Of a DNA stretch of 64,000 bases, positions 45,231 through 55,799 are shown piece after piece. Positions within the stretch are counted from its first letter, which is position 1. Every line of letters begins with the position of its first letter. Source of the stretch: Cenococcum geophilum 1.58 (lineage: Eukaryota; Ascomycota; Dothideomycetes; Gloniales; Gloniaceae); contig KV748252.1 in NCBI GenBank assembly GCA_001692895.1, positions 248,001-312,000 on the forward strand. Reading direction: 5' to 3'. A program made the position numbers and the translations under genes. The notes beneath the pieces are model-generated. The model had not been told where the DNA came from. It saw nothing but the letters and a program-made list of their open reading frames with translations, and ran no database searches.

Positions 45231-45786
45231 GTTGTTGAATCATGGTCACGGAGTATTCTGCTACGTACCTCAATTTCGGCACGTATTTTGGTTGTTTGAA
45301 AGGAGCATACTTTAGAATTTTTGACGACTGCCTACGAGCGCAGCGGCAGAGATATCCAAAAAGGCTTTATTTAGATAGATTGGCAGCTTTACCAGTCTTG
45401 AAGGACTTTCAGCGCGTATTGTAGGGGAAGAACTGGCAGCGCTCCCGAATACTGCCCGAAGTTTGTCCGAAGACTCCAAATCTTTCTGTTCTACTCGCGT
45501 ATATAGCAACTTTGGCCACTAGCAGAATGTTTGATCATTCACATCCGAAATTTTCAGGATTGCTTTCACTAGCATGTCAGTGGAACCACAAGGTGATCTC
45601 TAAAAGATATTACCCCTATTTGCTTAGCCTCAAGCACGTCTCAACATAGCCACGTTCGTCAGCCTCAATCCATTAAACAGCTGCCACTTCAATGATAGTA
45701 TCTTGGTATATAGCAGCTCATGAGGCTGGTTCTGCCATCGAGCCTGCGTATATATTCACCATGCTGAACCACTTTCAATTTCAGTC
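45231..45786. other. Intergenic, no gene seen
   Basis: The 3' flank of TFIIIA up to the target duplication of the Mutator-like element; no coding signal. Confidence 0.5.
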
Positions 45787-45797
45787 ATTCTTTCTCG

Positions 45798-46655
45798 GAC
45801 AGGATCCGAAAAGTAACTCTTGGCAGTAACTTTACTGTGCGAATCTTTTCCAAGTTAAGCGGAAACTTGGGCGGTGAGGTAGCCGAGACACTACTCGAGC
45901 ACCTATTTTACTAATACCCCCCACTCCGGCATGCCCCATAGGCCGCCGCACGGTTAAACGGAGGTGCACGTACTTTTGTCACCGCCAAGATCAACGTCAT
46001 GTCAATCAACACCCAAGCTCTACACCAAGATTTTCCTACCTTAGTTACTCCTGCTGCCGCGCCTCAGAGAAACTCAGTCAGTTAAATGGCAGGCTTATAA
46101 GAAGCTAAGAAATAAGAACGCAATTACAGTAATGCAGGCAGCTATTTAATTAATCCCTCCTAAACATTTGCTTAAACCGGAAGCTAGTAAGCACTATAAT
46201 ACTCGAGACTTAGAACAGGACAGGAACAAGTTGCCGTAGTGGATTCGGGTCTATCAGATAAATAACCTCCCCCTTCCTCGGCCCCTCTCCCGACAGCACA
46301 GATAATATGGCATTTTTTAGTCCTACTACAAAGCCCAAGAGACCTTATCTGCCTCCTGCAAGGCCCGAGAGACCTCTGATATAGTGTCCTTGATAGGAAG
46401 TTCCTCAACCTAAATCTTATAATTAAATATTTCTACGTACAACACCATGCCAAGGATCATGATGTGATTGCTCAGATATAGCTTTGCTATAATGCAATGG
46501 CTTTACGCCAATTAATTGATCTACGGCTCTAAAATCTAGATCTACAACACTAAAAATAAGCTCCAAGCAACTGGTTTTACACCGGCAGAATGAAACTTGG
46601 CAAAAGATTCGGACAGTAAAGTTACTGCCAAGAGTTACTCTCCGGATCCGCTCCG
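45798..46655. mobile_element. Mutator-like TIR element (non-autonomous)
   Basis: An 858-bp segment whose ends are inverted copies of about 70-80 bp (left about 45803-45870, right about 46577-46650): GGATCCGAAAAGTAACTC and CTTGGCAGTAACTTTACTGT. It is bracketed by the perfect 11-bp direct repeat ATTCTTTCTCG at 45787-45797 and 46656-46666; duplications of 9-11 bp are typical of Mutator-like elements. The inside has no transposase ORF. A related copy lies at about 25.66-26.24 kb. It ends about 175 bp upstream of the next gene's ATG. Confidence 0.7.
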
Positions 46656-46831
46656 ATTCTTTCTCGTTGCATCAGTTGAACTTTTTGACACTAAGCTTTC
46701 CTAATATCATTCATCCTCTTCGAGAGTGACTCTTTACACAATCACACAATCCACGCGCCTTTACTTAGCGCCTCCTTGAACTCCAACCTTTTCTGTTCTA
46801 CCTCGCCTCACCAAAAACATATCCTGGCACC

Positions 46832-47341
46832 ATGGGCTGCACTTCCTCCAAAGAGAAAGCGAGCCTGCCTCCAAAACCGACGCCCCAACCAGACCATACC
46901 AACAAATCCAACTCTACCAAGAATCTGGTCCCCACATCCAGTACCCGGTCTAAAAACTCCAAGGGTAAATCAAGCAAGTCAGATGTCGTTGCTGAAACAA
47001 GCTTGTGTGACACGAACGACGAAATATGGCGCAGCCAACGGCACGCAACGCCTAGTCTAACTTTTACATCCATTGACCAGAATCCTAGCGCCCAACCAAA
47101 TCCTAGTCCGAGCCCAGATTGTGCGGCGCCGTATGCGGGCCATAAGCACAGTCACGAGCATCAGGGGGCTAACATCACCACGTATGGAAGCCATGNCAGC
47201 AGTTACGGTGGACTTGTCAACCACAGTGGGCATTATGAAAGTTCCTCAAGCGGAGCTTACCACTCTAATGGCTATAGTCATTCAGGTGGTTATTCTGGAG
47301 GTGACAGTGGGGGTTACTCGGGCGGCTGTAGTGACAGTTGA
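46832..47341 (+). CDS. Putative N-myristoylated, Ser/Gly-rich small protein
   Basis: A single exon of 169 aa. It starts MGCTSSKEKASLP: Gly2, Cys3 and Ser6 form a strong N-myristoylation plus S-acylation signal, so plasma-membrane or vesicle attachment is likely. The middle is Pro/Ser/Lys-rich. A His-rich stretch (HKHSHEHQG) is followed by a tail of Ser-Gly-Tyr-His repeats (SGGYSGGDSGGYSGG), probably disordered. No enzymatic domain is seen. Position 47196 is an undetermined base (N) in the coding region and gives one unknown residue. The promoter lies next to, and may overlap, the right end of the Mutator-like element. Confidence 0.6.
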   Translation: MGCTSSKEKASLPPKPTPQPDHTNKSNSTKNLVPTSSTRSKNSKGKSSKSDVVAETSLCDTNDEIWRSQRHATPSLTFTSIDQNPSAQPNPSPSPDCAAPYAGHKHSHEHQGANITTYGSHXSSYGGLVNHSGHYESSSSGAYHSNGYSHSGGYSGGDSGGYSGGCSDS

Positions 47342-48299
47342 GGTGGAGGAGGCGGATGTTGAGAGATGGAAATAATGAGGTAGTATTTCTTGCCCTAGAG
47401 CCACTCTAACTTCTTGGTGTTCTACCACGGGTCTTGAATGTGTACTGGTACTAACACCTGTTCACACTTCCTTAGCACAATATAAATTACCAGTCACCGA
47501 CATTCTCCAAGTATATATAGAAGAATACCTTCTGCAGACCTTCGATACTCTAAGTACGTTATAGAGACATCTAAAAAATGTATCAAAGCCATGAGCTGTT
47601 CTCAGAACCCATCGTTATAGAAATCATGCCGAGTAAGGCGTGTCAAAAATGAGTATTGCTGAAAAGGACTATGCTGAGCAGCATGAACGCCCTCGGCAGA
47701 CATTGTGGGAAGCTGAGCAGTAGACGTTTTTTAATTTAATTAGTTCAATTCAATTGTCACCTAGGAGCATGCAACTTTCTCACGAGTCAACTTTTGGAGA
47801 ACTCGGTTTGATTTCAATGCTAATCAGTCCAACAATCTTTGTCCATCCGTACTACGATCCATGCCTGTTAACTAGGAATGAGTCTCGGAACAATTTTAAA
47901 TCTAGCATCAGGAACGGGAAGACGGACCACCCCCGGGACAACCCTTGTGACAATATATCGTCGCACTCTAATATCGTTGTACATAATCTCTCTAGGATGA
48001 TACCAGACTTTACAAGTGTGCGCAATAAGTCAAAATACAGTCTTAATCTATAACGAATCGCTATCTGTTTCCGCCGAAATACCAAAAATATTATCTGTGC
48101 AACTAGCCCCTCTAGCAATACAGAGCGTAAGGAGTACTCCAGCCACACAGATACCTTGTATGTCCAACTTGCGTGCCACTTCGATGATCGTTGTAGAAGT
48201 CGTGAGCTTCGGCAAGAAATGGCTAACATATGAATAGGAAGAAACTCACGAACCGCAACAATACTTTCGCCTTCAGTTGACCATCACCTCCGGCAGTCT
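47342..48299. other. Intergenic, no gene seen
   Basis: About 1 kb of moderately AT-rich DNA; ORFs at 47754-48053 and 47852-48229 lie on opposite strands with no domain or start support. Confidence 0.5.
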
Positions 48300-48955
48300 A
48301 TGCAAATCATACTAGTGTCTGTGAGTTATGCAATAGGGGCTGGGATGCTTGGATATACTGGAATGTTGTGGAAGAAAGAGAAGGCGCCATTTTACTTCGT
48401 TGTTGTGCTCGCCGTTGCCTTCGGAGGGCCATTCGAGCCGCTTTACGATGAGGCAACAATGCTGTACTTCTACTCGCCAGGCATTTGGTCCTTGTTCTCG
48501 TCTTTCGATATCCCGCAGCCGATTTGGGTGTATAGTAGCTACGTGACACTATACGCCCCCATAACAGTGCCCTTAGTTTGTGCCATACCAAAAGGCCTCT
48601 TTCGACTTGACCTCTTCAAGTGGGCTAGACTAGAACTGCTCACTTCATGTGCCTTTGAGATGGTTGGAATCAATGGTGGTGCTTACGAGTGCTGGGAGCC
48701 GCACGTATTCCGGGTCTTCAACTCCCTCTCTGCATGGGGATCCGCGAAGCAACGTAGGTTATCTGCTTCAGTGTCGCTGCGGCCCATTTACAGACACGAG
48801 CGGTGGGAGTTAAACGGTCATTTGGTCTCTTCGTACTCTTCCCGGCTACCTTCCTTCTCACGAATCCTGGTGCCGGCGCACCGAATGATAATTACGCTTC
48901 ATGCAACCAATCCTACTCCCGCTCTGGTTACGGCCGGGCCGCTTGTGACAATTAG
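48300..48955 (+). pseudogene. Multi-pass membrane protein gene, broken
   Basis: The frame from ATG 48300 encodes a convincing hydrophobic protein: MQIILVSVSYAIGAGMLGYT, FYFVVVLAVAFGGPFEPLYD, then LYAPITVPLVCAI and LELLTSCAFEMVGINGGAY, to about 48720. There the sense continues in another frame (CMGIREAT, then VICFSVAAAHLQTRAVGV, LFVLFPATFLLTNPGAGA) to a stop at 48953-48955. Moving between frames needs a one-base loss near 48722, and the second frame has a TAG at 48755-48757. No GT-AG intron of normal size explains both, so the gene looks disabled by a deletion and a nonsense change. Four or more membrane helices are expected. The family is an uncharacterised fungal membrane protein. Confidence 0.6.
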
Positions 48956-50043
48956 ATTTGCGTTAAGTCTCATTTGGGGTACATCTATCTTCTCCCATTC
49001 GATGGTCAGATTGCACTTTCTGACAATGATACGCCATACAAACCTAAATGGAACTACACATAACAACGATCTCGAAAACGGTATTTTTTTGGCGTAATGC
49101 TCTTAGGCCCAGAAAGTACAAAGGTATACGCGAAACGAGCTCCTTTTTGAGTGTAAGTTGGGTTGGTTTTATCATCGCGTTTGGCACAATAGGATAGAAA
49201 TTATTAAAATACAATACGTATAAATAGAGTTTCTGGGTATGATGCGTTCGGTGATCGCCACGTACCAATATGAATATAAAATGGGCGTCCGAGAGCCTTT
49301 AGCATAAGGAAATTTATATTAATTTCTCAGCTTGCCACATCCAATTCAAAGGGTCGTAACTCCCTATTATCGCCGGGAAAAAGGGAGGAAGAGGAGTTTA
49401 TAGTCTGGCAAGGTCTTAGAAGAACTCACAATTTTTTCAGCTCTCAAGTTCAAAACTACATAATGGGTCAATTGCCCTAGGGTATCTTCTGTCCATTCTA
49501 GAGCCTTAAATACTTGAATGCTTGTTTAGAGACGCTAGAAGAAGTCGACGAATTGTATGCAAACTTAGTCGGGACTAGGGACAAAATAGAAACATCTATT
49601 TTATGTACGTGGGGTTTAGGACATCGACTAATGGGCAGTGCAGCGCTATGCTAATGGAATGGGAGAGCACAGCAAGGTGGATGGGCCGGCGTATCAAGAC
49701 AAGGAGTAAGAGATCTGGGTGGGAGATGAGAGTAAAGGTTACATGAGGGAAGATAGCTGATGTGCTGGTGAGAGGTTGAGAAAGGAGAAAGATAAAGTAG
49801 GTGAGAAGAAGGCCCCAGAACGCCATTCCACGAGAACGTATCCATGATACGTGCATCGCCTCTCCTCCATCGACCAGCCATGCAATTAATTCCTCGTATC
49901 ATATCAGTGTTTATGCGCTTGGTCAGTTTCTTCATCCGATTCCAGAACTAGTAGCAGGTCATGTGCCTGACTGCTCGTGCTCGAATTTGTGGTCTCATCC
50001 AAGCTCAGCCTGCAACTCCCTCTCCTTCGTGAATAACGTCTAC
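48956..50043. other. Intergenic, no gene seen
   Basis: Between the broken membrane gene and the stop of the septin-type gene. Short ORFs on both strands near 49.6-49.9 kb are without coding signs. Confidence 0.5.
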
Positions 50044-52710
50044 TCACTCCCCACTCCCAACAAACCAACCCCAAATCCCTCCCTCTTGCAGTCCTGTCTC
50101 AACTCCACAGGCCCGAACCACCGCCACTACCACTGCACCCAGCACGCTCATACCCCCTAAAACTTTGAATACCACAAAACCTCTTCTTCTTACCTCATCA
50201 CTCAAATCACATAAGCCAAGCGGATCCCTCGAATCTACTCTCCCCGCTCTTACGTATCTTTGGCCCGAATTTGTTGCACTTTTGGCATTTCCGTGTCTAA
50301 CCACCGCCCAATCCGCCCTTCCAGAAGGGGGAGAGGAAGATGGAACAATACTTCCACCTCTTACTTCCTCGCCCACACGCTCTAATAACCATTTTGCCCT
50401 GTCTCCCCTCTGGACCTCTTCAAATCTTTCCCTTTCGTTCCGTAGACTCCGCTGCAGATCAGTTGCCCATTTAGCCAAACGCATCTGTGCTAGACGTTCT
50501 TCGCGCTGAGTATGATCTCTTAAACGCGCTAACGTGAAATCCGAAGGGCCTTCAAGGCCTTCGAGTGCGGTATGCGAAAGTGAAGGAGAAGAGCCCGGGA
50601 ATGGCGATTGAAAATTGGAGTTGGAATTGGGGTGAGAAAGGTAGAACGGAGAATGAGGATGAGGTACGAGAACGCCTGAGGGAGAAGGTGAGGAGAGTAT
50701 TGAGGAGGTGGAAGAGGTAGGGGCGGTTGTAAGGCGGCTGAAAGGATCTTGAAGACCGCTCTTGGCACTGAAGCCCGCTGTATTCAGGCCTAGTGAAGAA
50801 CTGCGCGAGTTTAGGCCCCTCTGTTGGACGTGCCCGTGCATAGTCATTGAGTCTCCCGGAAACTTAGTCTTATTTCGCCAGGCTAAGAATTTTTTCGCCG
50901 CTGAGTATCTTAGCCACGCAATGGCGTCCGGATCAAAGACCTGGGCTATAAGGACAGCGAGTTCAGACGGTACAAGCGGTTGAATGTAATCGGGAGACAT
51001 GAGAAGGGATGCGTCCATTGTTTCGCTATCCGACCCGGGAGTAGAAGAGATAACATACGGAGGCGTTGGGGCTCGGAAGTAACCTTGATTTTGTGAAGAT
51101 TCCGAAGTTTCGTTCATATTAAGATCGGGCGAGGAGTTTGGAGGGGAGATCGAGAGCCCTTGGACAGCAAGTAACGCATCATCTAGAGCTTTACCGAAAA
51201 AGAAAGGCTTTACAGAGGAAGATTGGAGACGAGCGAGCACGGAGGTCTTAATCGAGACAATTTGAGAAGGCGTAAGCGTGTCAGCTTTCGAAATGAGGGG
51301 GATGACATTCGTTAGAGAGGAAAGGCGTCGCATATATTCTACATCTTTGGAGATGTCGTGGTCTGCTCTGACGTCAGTCAATATACTAGATGCGAGATTT
51401 TTCTTACACCTACTAGGTGATAAAAGGTAGAAAACAACATCGACCTGCACCCCGCCATTTCCACTTAGGACACTGAGCAGGTCGCCATCACTAACAGTAT
51501 CTATCGAAGCATTTCGGTGAAGCAAGGACTCAATGTACTCTATTACTGGATCCATATCTTCTACGCACGAAGTACTTTTGCCGTATCCTGGGGTATCGAT
51601 GAAACACAAATTCCGCTCGAGAACTGTGTCCCCTCCGCTCTTTCGTCTCCGGAGGGTTCGATTTTCCTCCATATCTGCCCACCAAAAGGGATATGCTCTT
51701 GTACTCGCATGAACTTCTGTTATTCTTGTTGTGCCTCTGACCTCCGGTTTCTTCCTTCGGGACTTCGATTTTGGGGGAGGAGAGGATTGTAGCACTGATT
51801 GGGTTGGGGATAATGGATCGACATGAACGATATCTTCACACAATTGAACGATAGAGCGGATGAGGGAGGTTTTGCCGACACCTTGCGGGCACCATAGTTA
51901 GCACATGCGGGTCAGTTTTGAGGGCACAAATATCACGATTGACTGTTGTAGGAGACTTAGAGACTTACCGGCTTCACCCGCAATCAGTACCTTCAACCTC
52001 CCCATGTTCTTACCCTTCGCAGTGAATGGCCTTCGACTAGGCATCTGTATACTCGGCATAACCAGCTGAGGGAAGCTACCCGAATCCTCGATCTGTGTGT
52101 CTTCTTCCTCCTCTTCGCCGCTGGATGCGATGGCTTGACTGGCAGCTTCATCGAGCCCAGACTCTTCATCCGACAGGCGGAATGACTTCAGGGATACTGA
52201 CTTCGGTGTACTAGGAACTACAGAACCCGGAACTGGTGAATCGGCATTCAGCGGTGTTATTGGGGTGGAGAATGTCTGCTGGGAAGTTTGCTGAACGTGG
52301 TGTTTCTTGGGCGATGTGTCTCTCGAACCCAGACAGTCAGGTTTCATATCCTGTACCTTATCCGAACTCTTCGAAGCAGGCCTAGGACTTGTTTCGCCAT
52401 CCTTCCGATTCAACCCCGATGTACCTTCCTTGCAAGCATCCTCTTGTGTGTCATTTCCATCCCCAAAAGCCGTTTCCAGGGCATCTGCTAAGCTTTGGAC
52501 GCCATATGTGCTATCCCTCTGCTTGCTTGTCGAGCTAGAACTTGTAGACTCTGCGAGAGATTGCTCCATCTCCTCCTCGCTACGCAGGAAAAAAGTGGTG
52601 GGTACGGTATGGGCTGCAGAGACGTGAGCTGCGGAATGCTCGGCGACGCTGGACTTGCGGGATCTCGCTTTGACGGGAGGAAGGGCGTCGCCGCCCACTG
52701 CTGGCCTCAT
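50044..52710 (-). CDS. Septin-type GTPase with C-terminal membrane segment
   Basis: Two exons from right to left: 52710-51969 and 51881-50044 (859 aa), 87-bp intron that splits the P-loop. The first ATG in frame gives MRPAVGGDALPPVKARSRKS; the upstream frame has only non-ATG starts. The N-terminal 240 residues are Ser-rich and acidic. The G domain has the P-loop GEAGVGKTS (245-253), switch-II DTPGYG (343-348) and the septin-like SKAD (445-448), but long insertions separate the motifs. A charged helical region (RLRDHTQREERLAQMRLAKW) precedes a single hydrophobic segment near 822-838. Septins form filaments at the cell cortex; this divergent fungal subgroup with a membrane tail has no settled role that I can state. 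Confidence 0.8.
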
Positions 52711-53256
52711 ATTTGCGGCAAGAGGGTTAGAAGGCACAGCTTTGGCAATACTAGGTGAGTGGGTGCTCCTCAGGCTCGCAATGGCCAGCTGGATAACGGG
52801 GTACTCCGACGATGATGGTGCGATTGGAGTGCACCCCTCCAAGGCCAAACGAGGGCGGGGCGGCCACGTCTGAGTGGTTTGTTGGGATCAGCAGAGATAA
52901 AGAAAGAGAATGAGCAAAACCAAGAGCAAAGCGGGAGAAGGGGGGAGAATTTGCTCTGAATGTACAGTGTGGGAAAGCGGATCTAGGTGACGGAGAGGTA
53001 TCAAATGGCGGGCCCAAGTGTGAAAGGCTGCATGATGATGGTTGGTCACCTGCAGGCTGCCTAATCAGGAAGCGGCTGGAGGGGACAACTCAGGGCCAGC
53101 ACCTCCCTTCCTGAAGACGGCCTAAGTATCCCAAAAACCTCCCACCTCGACCAACGCCTAGTCGGGCCAGCGAGATATTTCGGATTTGAACAGCGAACGT
53201 ATGACATTGTAGAAATGCATTTTCTGCAGCGTCTATTATACACAGAAGCATCTAAA
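52711..53256. other. Upstream region of the septin-type gene
   Basis: Promoter/5' UTR space; frames here overlap on both strands. The frame upstream of ATG 52710 stays open to 52848 but without ATG. Confidence 0.5.
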
Positions 53257-53543
53257 TTACAGCACCGCTTGTCCGTCCCCATCCCGCAGCTTCCCAACTT
53301 CCTCCACCAGCCTGCTTATTCGTCTCCTCCAAATAAATATTGCCATAGAAATTTCCAGAGCAAACATGACAGAAGAAAAGACTCCTGCCTGCGTTCGCCG
53401 CACCCGAAAAAGACAAGAACACCCGATTCTTTTCTTCAACCGTCCGTGTTATGCCATACCACCATATATTGCAGATCGCGACCCTATCAAACTACATCCA
53501 CGTTCCTACCTAGGCGGGGAATCACCCGGATAGCCAACCACAT
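53257..53543 (-). CDS. Possible 53-aa single-pass membrane microprotein
   Basis: Two exons from right to left: 53543-53510 and 53384-53257, with a 125-bp GT-AG intron. The joined product opens MWLAIRVIPRLGVFSSVMFA and goes on with LEISMAIFIWRRRISRLVEE, then KLRDGDGQAVL: one amphipathic or membrane helix followed by a charged helix. The frame, phase and hydrophobic pattern agree, but a good branch site is not obvious and I cannot name a family. It may instead be a chance ORF upstream of the septin-type gene. Confidence 0.35.
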
Positions 53544-53937
53544 GAATGCGAAAGACTAATAAAAGAGAGAAAAGGCACAAGAAGAAGATATCCTCAGAGG
53601 CGAAGCCTTGACGGCAGGTAGATGAGGAAAAGGTATAAAAAGAAGATGCAAATGAGAACTCGCTATGCTAAGGGTAAGAAGGTTATCGGTGCTGCAAACT
53701 AGGTAGTGAGCAAACAGCCAAACTTTTTGTCGAAAGGTAATCGGCAACTTTTAGACAGGGCAGCGTGAAGAGAGGAACCAGTATAGAATACAAACAAATG
53801 AAGCCGTAATTCGTAATTGCCGCGAAACCACAGAACTTCTGGGGGAGGTGATGTTATGTCCGCAATGCGCTTGAGGCTTGGTAGGAGAGGCAAGGGATGT
53901 TAAGTATTACTAGTGGTTCGCAAGGGGATGTTCCTCT
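53544..53937. other. Short intergenic stretch
   Basis: The 3' flank of the NTF2-RRM gene; nothing coding is seen. Confidence 0.5.
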
Positions 53938-55799
53938 TCATGCGGCCTGGGGGCCTCCACGGGCGCGAGGAGTGACATTTCCGCCTCTACCACGGGGGAC
54001 GAAGCCACCACGTCCTCCTTCGTTCTTAAAGCCGCCACGTCCTGGGCCACCCGGGCGATCTTGTCCACGGCCACGCATTCCTCCGCGCTGGAATGGGAAT
54101 TGATTCGAACGCAATCGACGCTCTTCAACGTAGATATTGTCATCACCAACCTTGTGGGGGTTTGCGTTAACAGCTGCCTGGAAAGCTGCAGGAGTAGCGA
54201 AGTCGACAAAAGCGCAGTTCTGGACGTGCGGTTAGCAAAGGTTACAGATGATATATATACGAATATACCTTCTGACGGCTGACATCGAAGTAAGCAATCT
54301 CCCCATGCTTAGCGAGAGCTGCCTTCAACGCATCCGCATCAACACTATCATAAACGTTCTTAATGTATGCTCGCATGTTTTGTACCTCTCCAGCAGGGGT
54401 CTGGTTTTGAGACCGGGATTGGCGCTGCTTGTGCTCGTGGCCAGCGGTTTGCCATCCAGTCGAATCACCCTGGCTGTTGGCTGGTGAAGGCTCGCGGGTA
54501 GAAGAAGAGGCTGCGGGAGCAGGTGGTGCAAAAGATTGTGTCTGAGCAGCCGGAGAAACTTTCGGCTGAGCGGGGGTAGAAGCGGTGGTAGGAGCAGGAA
54601 CAGCAGGAGTAGCAACGCGGTTAGCAGACGCGGCGAGACTTGCCCATGTGCGTGGAGCGGCGGGCTTTGGCGGTGCGGGTGTAGTTGCGGTAGGCGTTGC
54701 GGCAGGCTTTGGAGCCATAACAGGTGGGGTTGGCGCAGCATCCTTAGGCTTCTCAACTTCAGCAGGCTCTTCAACAACAGGCTCGTCGGCTTCCTTGCTC
54801 GGAGTCTCCTCAGTCATAGAGACGGCAGCAGCTGGTGCCTCGTCCACATCGGCTACCTCAGCGGCCTCGGACACTGGAGTGCCATTGACTTCGGCAGGAG
54901 GCGGCGAAGCCTCACGAGCAGTCGACTCGTCCTGCCGAGCGACTTCTTCCAACTTATGGTCAACTTCGGCAATATCCTCCTCAGTAGGGATTTCAGAGCT
55001 GTCCTTAAGGATTTCGCCTTCAGGTTCATCAGAAGTTGTGGCAGGCTCTTGGACACCAGCTGGGACTGTAGACGGATCCTGCTGCAGTTGCTCCTCCTCT
55101 AGTTCTGGTTCGTCCGCAATGTAGCGGAAGATATCGTTCAGGACGAAGTATCCGTTAGTTTGCTCTGCAAGAACGAACGTCTGCACAAATTTCTTGTGAG
55201 GTTCTCCCTTATTCGAGATCTCGCCAATGACTTGAATAACAATATTCTGGTCAGAGCCCTGAGAATCGACATTGGTCACGCGGACCTTGCAGTCATGGAA
55301 ATCAAGCTCCTTAATGCGGTCGTTGATAGCCTAAAGGACCAATTTACTTATTAGCGCTTGGACCTTGTTTGTCACCCAAACCGTCTGCTCGTGAACATAC
55401 CCGCTGACCGATGCACACTGTGAGTTTCTCCTCCTCAAGCCCAGAGACAAACTGCGAGCGCTTGTTGTAGAAAAGCTAGCGAAAATATTAGTAGTTACTC
55501 TATGAGCTGTACGCAGCTACTAGCGGAGATGGAATTCTTACATAGAGTTTCTCGGGGCTCCGGCTAAGAGTAGTGTAATACTGCTCGACAAAGTACCAGC
55601 CAACCTCATCCTTGGGGATTTCGGGGGCTCCACCATTCCCGCTAGCCGCATGACTGGAAGTATTTGATGGGGCTGCACCGTAGCTGGCGCTATTGGCATT
55701 GGCAGCGTTGTAGTTGCTATCCATGCTGCCATATGTCTGCGCTTGGTGAGGTGCATAGTTACCATTAACAGGCATAGAGGGCTGTTCGGGCGTTGCCAT
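53938..55799 (-). CDS. NTF2-RRM-RGG protein (G3BP/Bre5-like)
   Basis: Four exons from right to left: 55799-55542, 55475-55401, 55330-54269, 54219-53938 (558 aa); introns are 66, 70 and 49 bp. An NTF2-like domain (about 60-170) has VGWYFVEQYYTTLSRSPEKL, LFYNKRSQFVSGLEEEKLTV, IVIQVIGEISNKGEPHKKF and YFVLNDIFRYI. A long acidic Ala/Pro/Glu-rich middle follows. The C-terminal RRM has AYIKNVYDSVDADALKAAL and NCAFVDFATPAAFQAAVNA, split by the last intron, then an RGG tail (RGGMRGRGQDRPGGPGRGG). The order matches G3BP, which nucleates stress granules and partners a ubiquitin protease (yeast Bre5-Ubp3). The stop at 53938 belongs to the RGG frame; a neighbouring open frame is a shadow. Confidence 0.92.

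Noticed and set aside
53910..54209. Alternative C-terminal frame of the NTF2-RRM gene
   Set aside because: The spliced frame gives a proper RRM end and an RGG tail ending at 53938; the other frame is a shadow.
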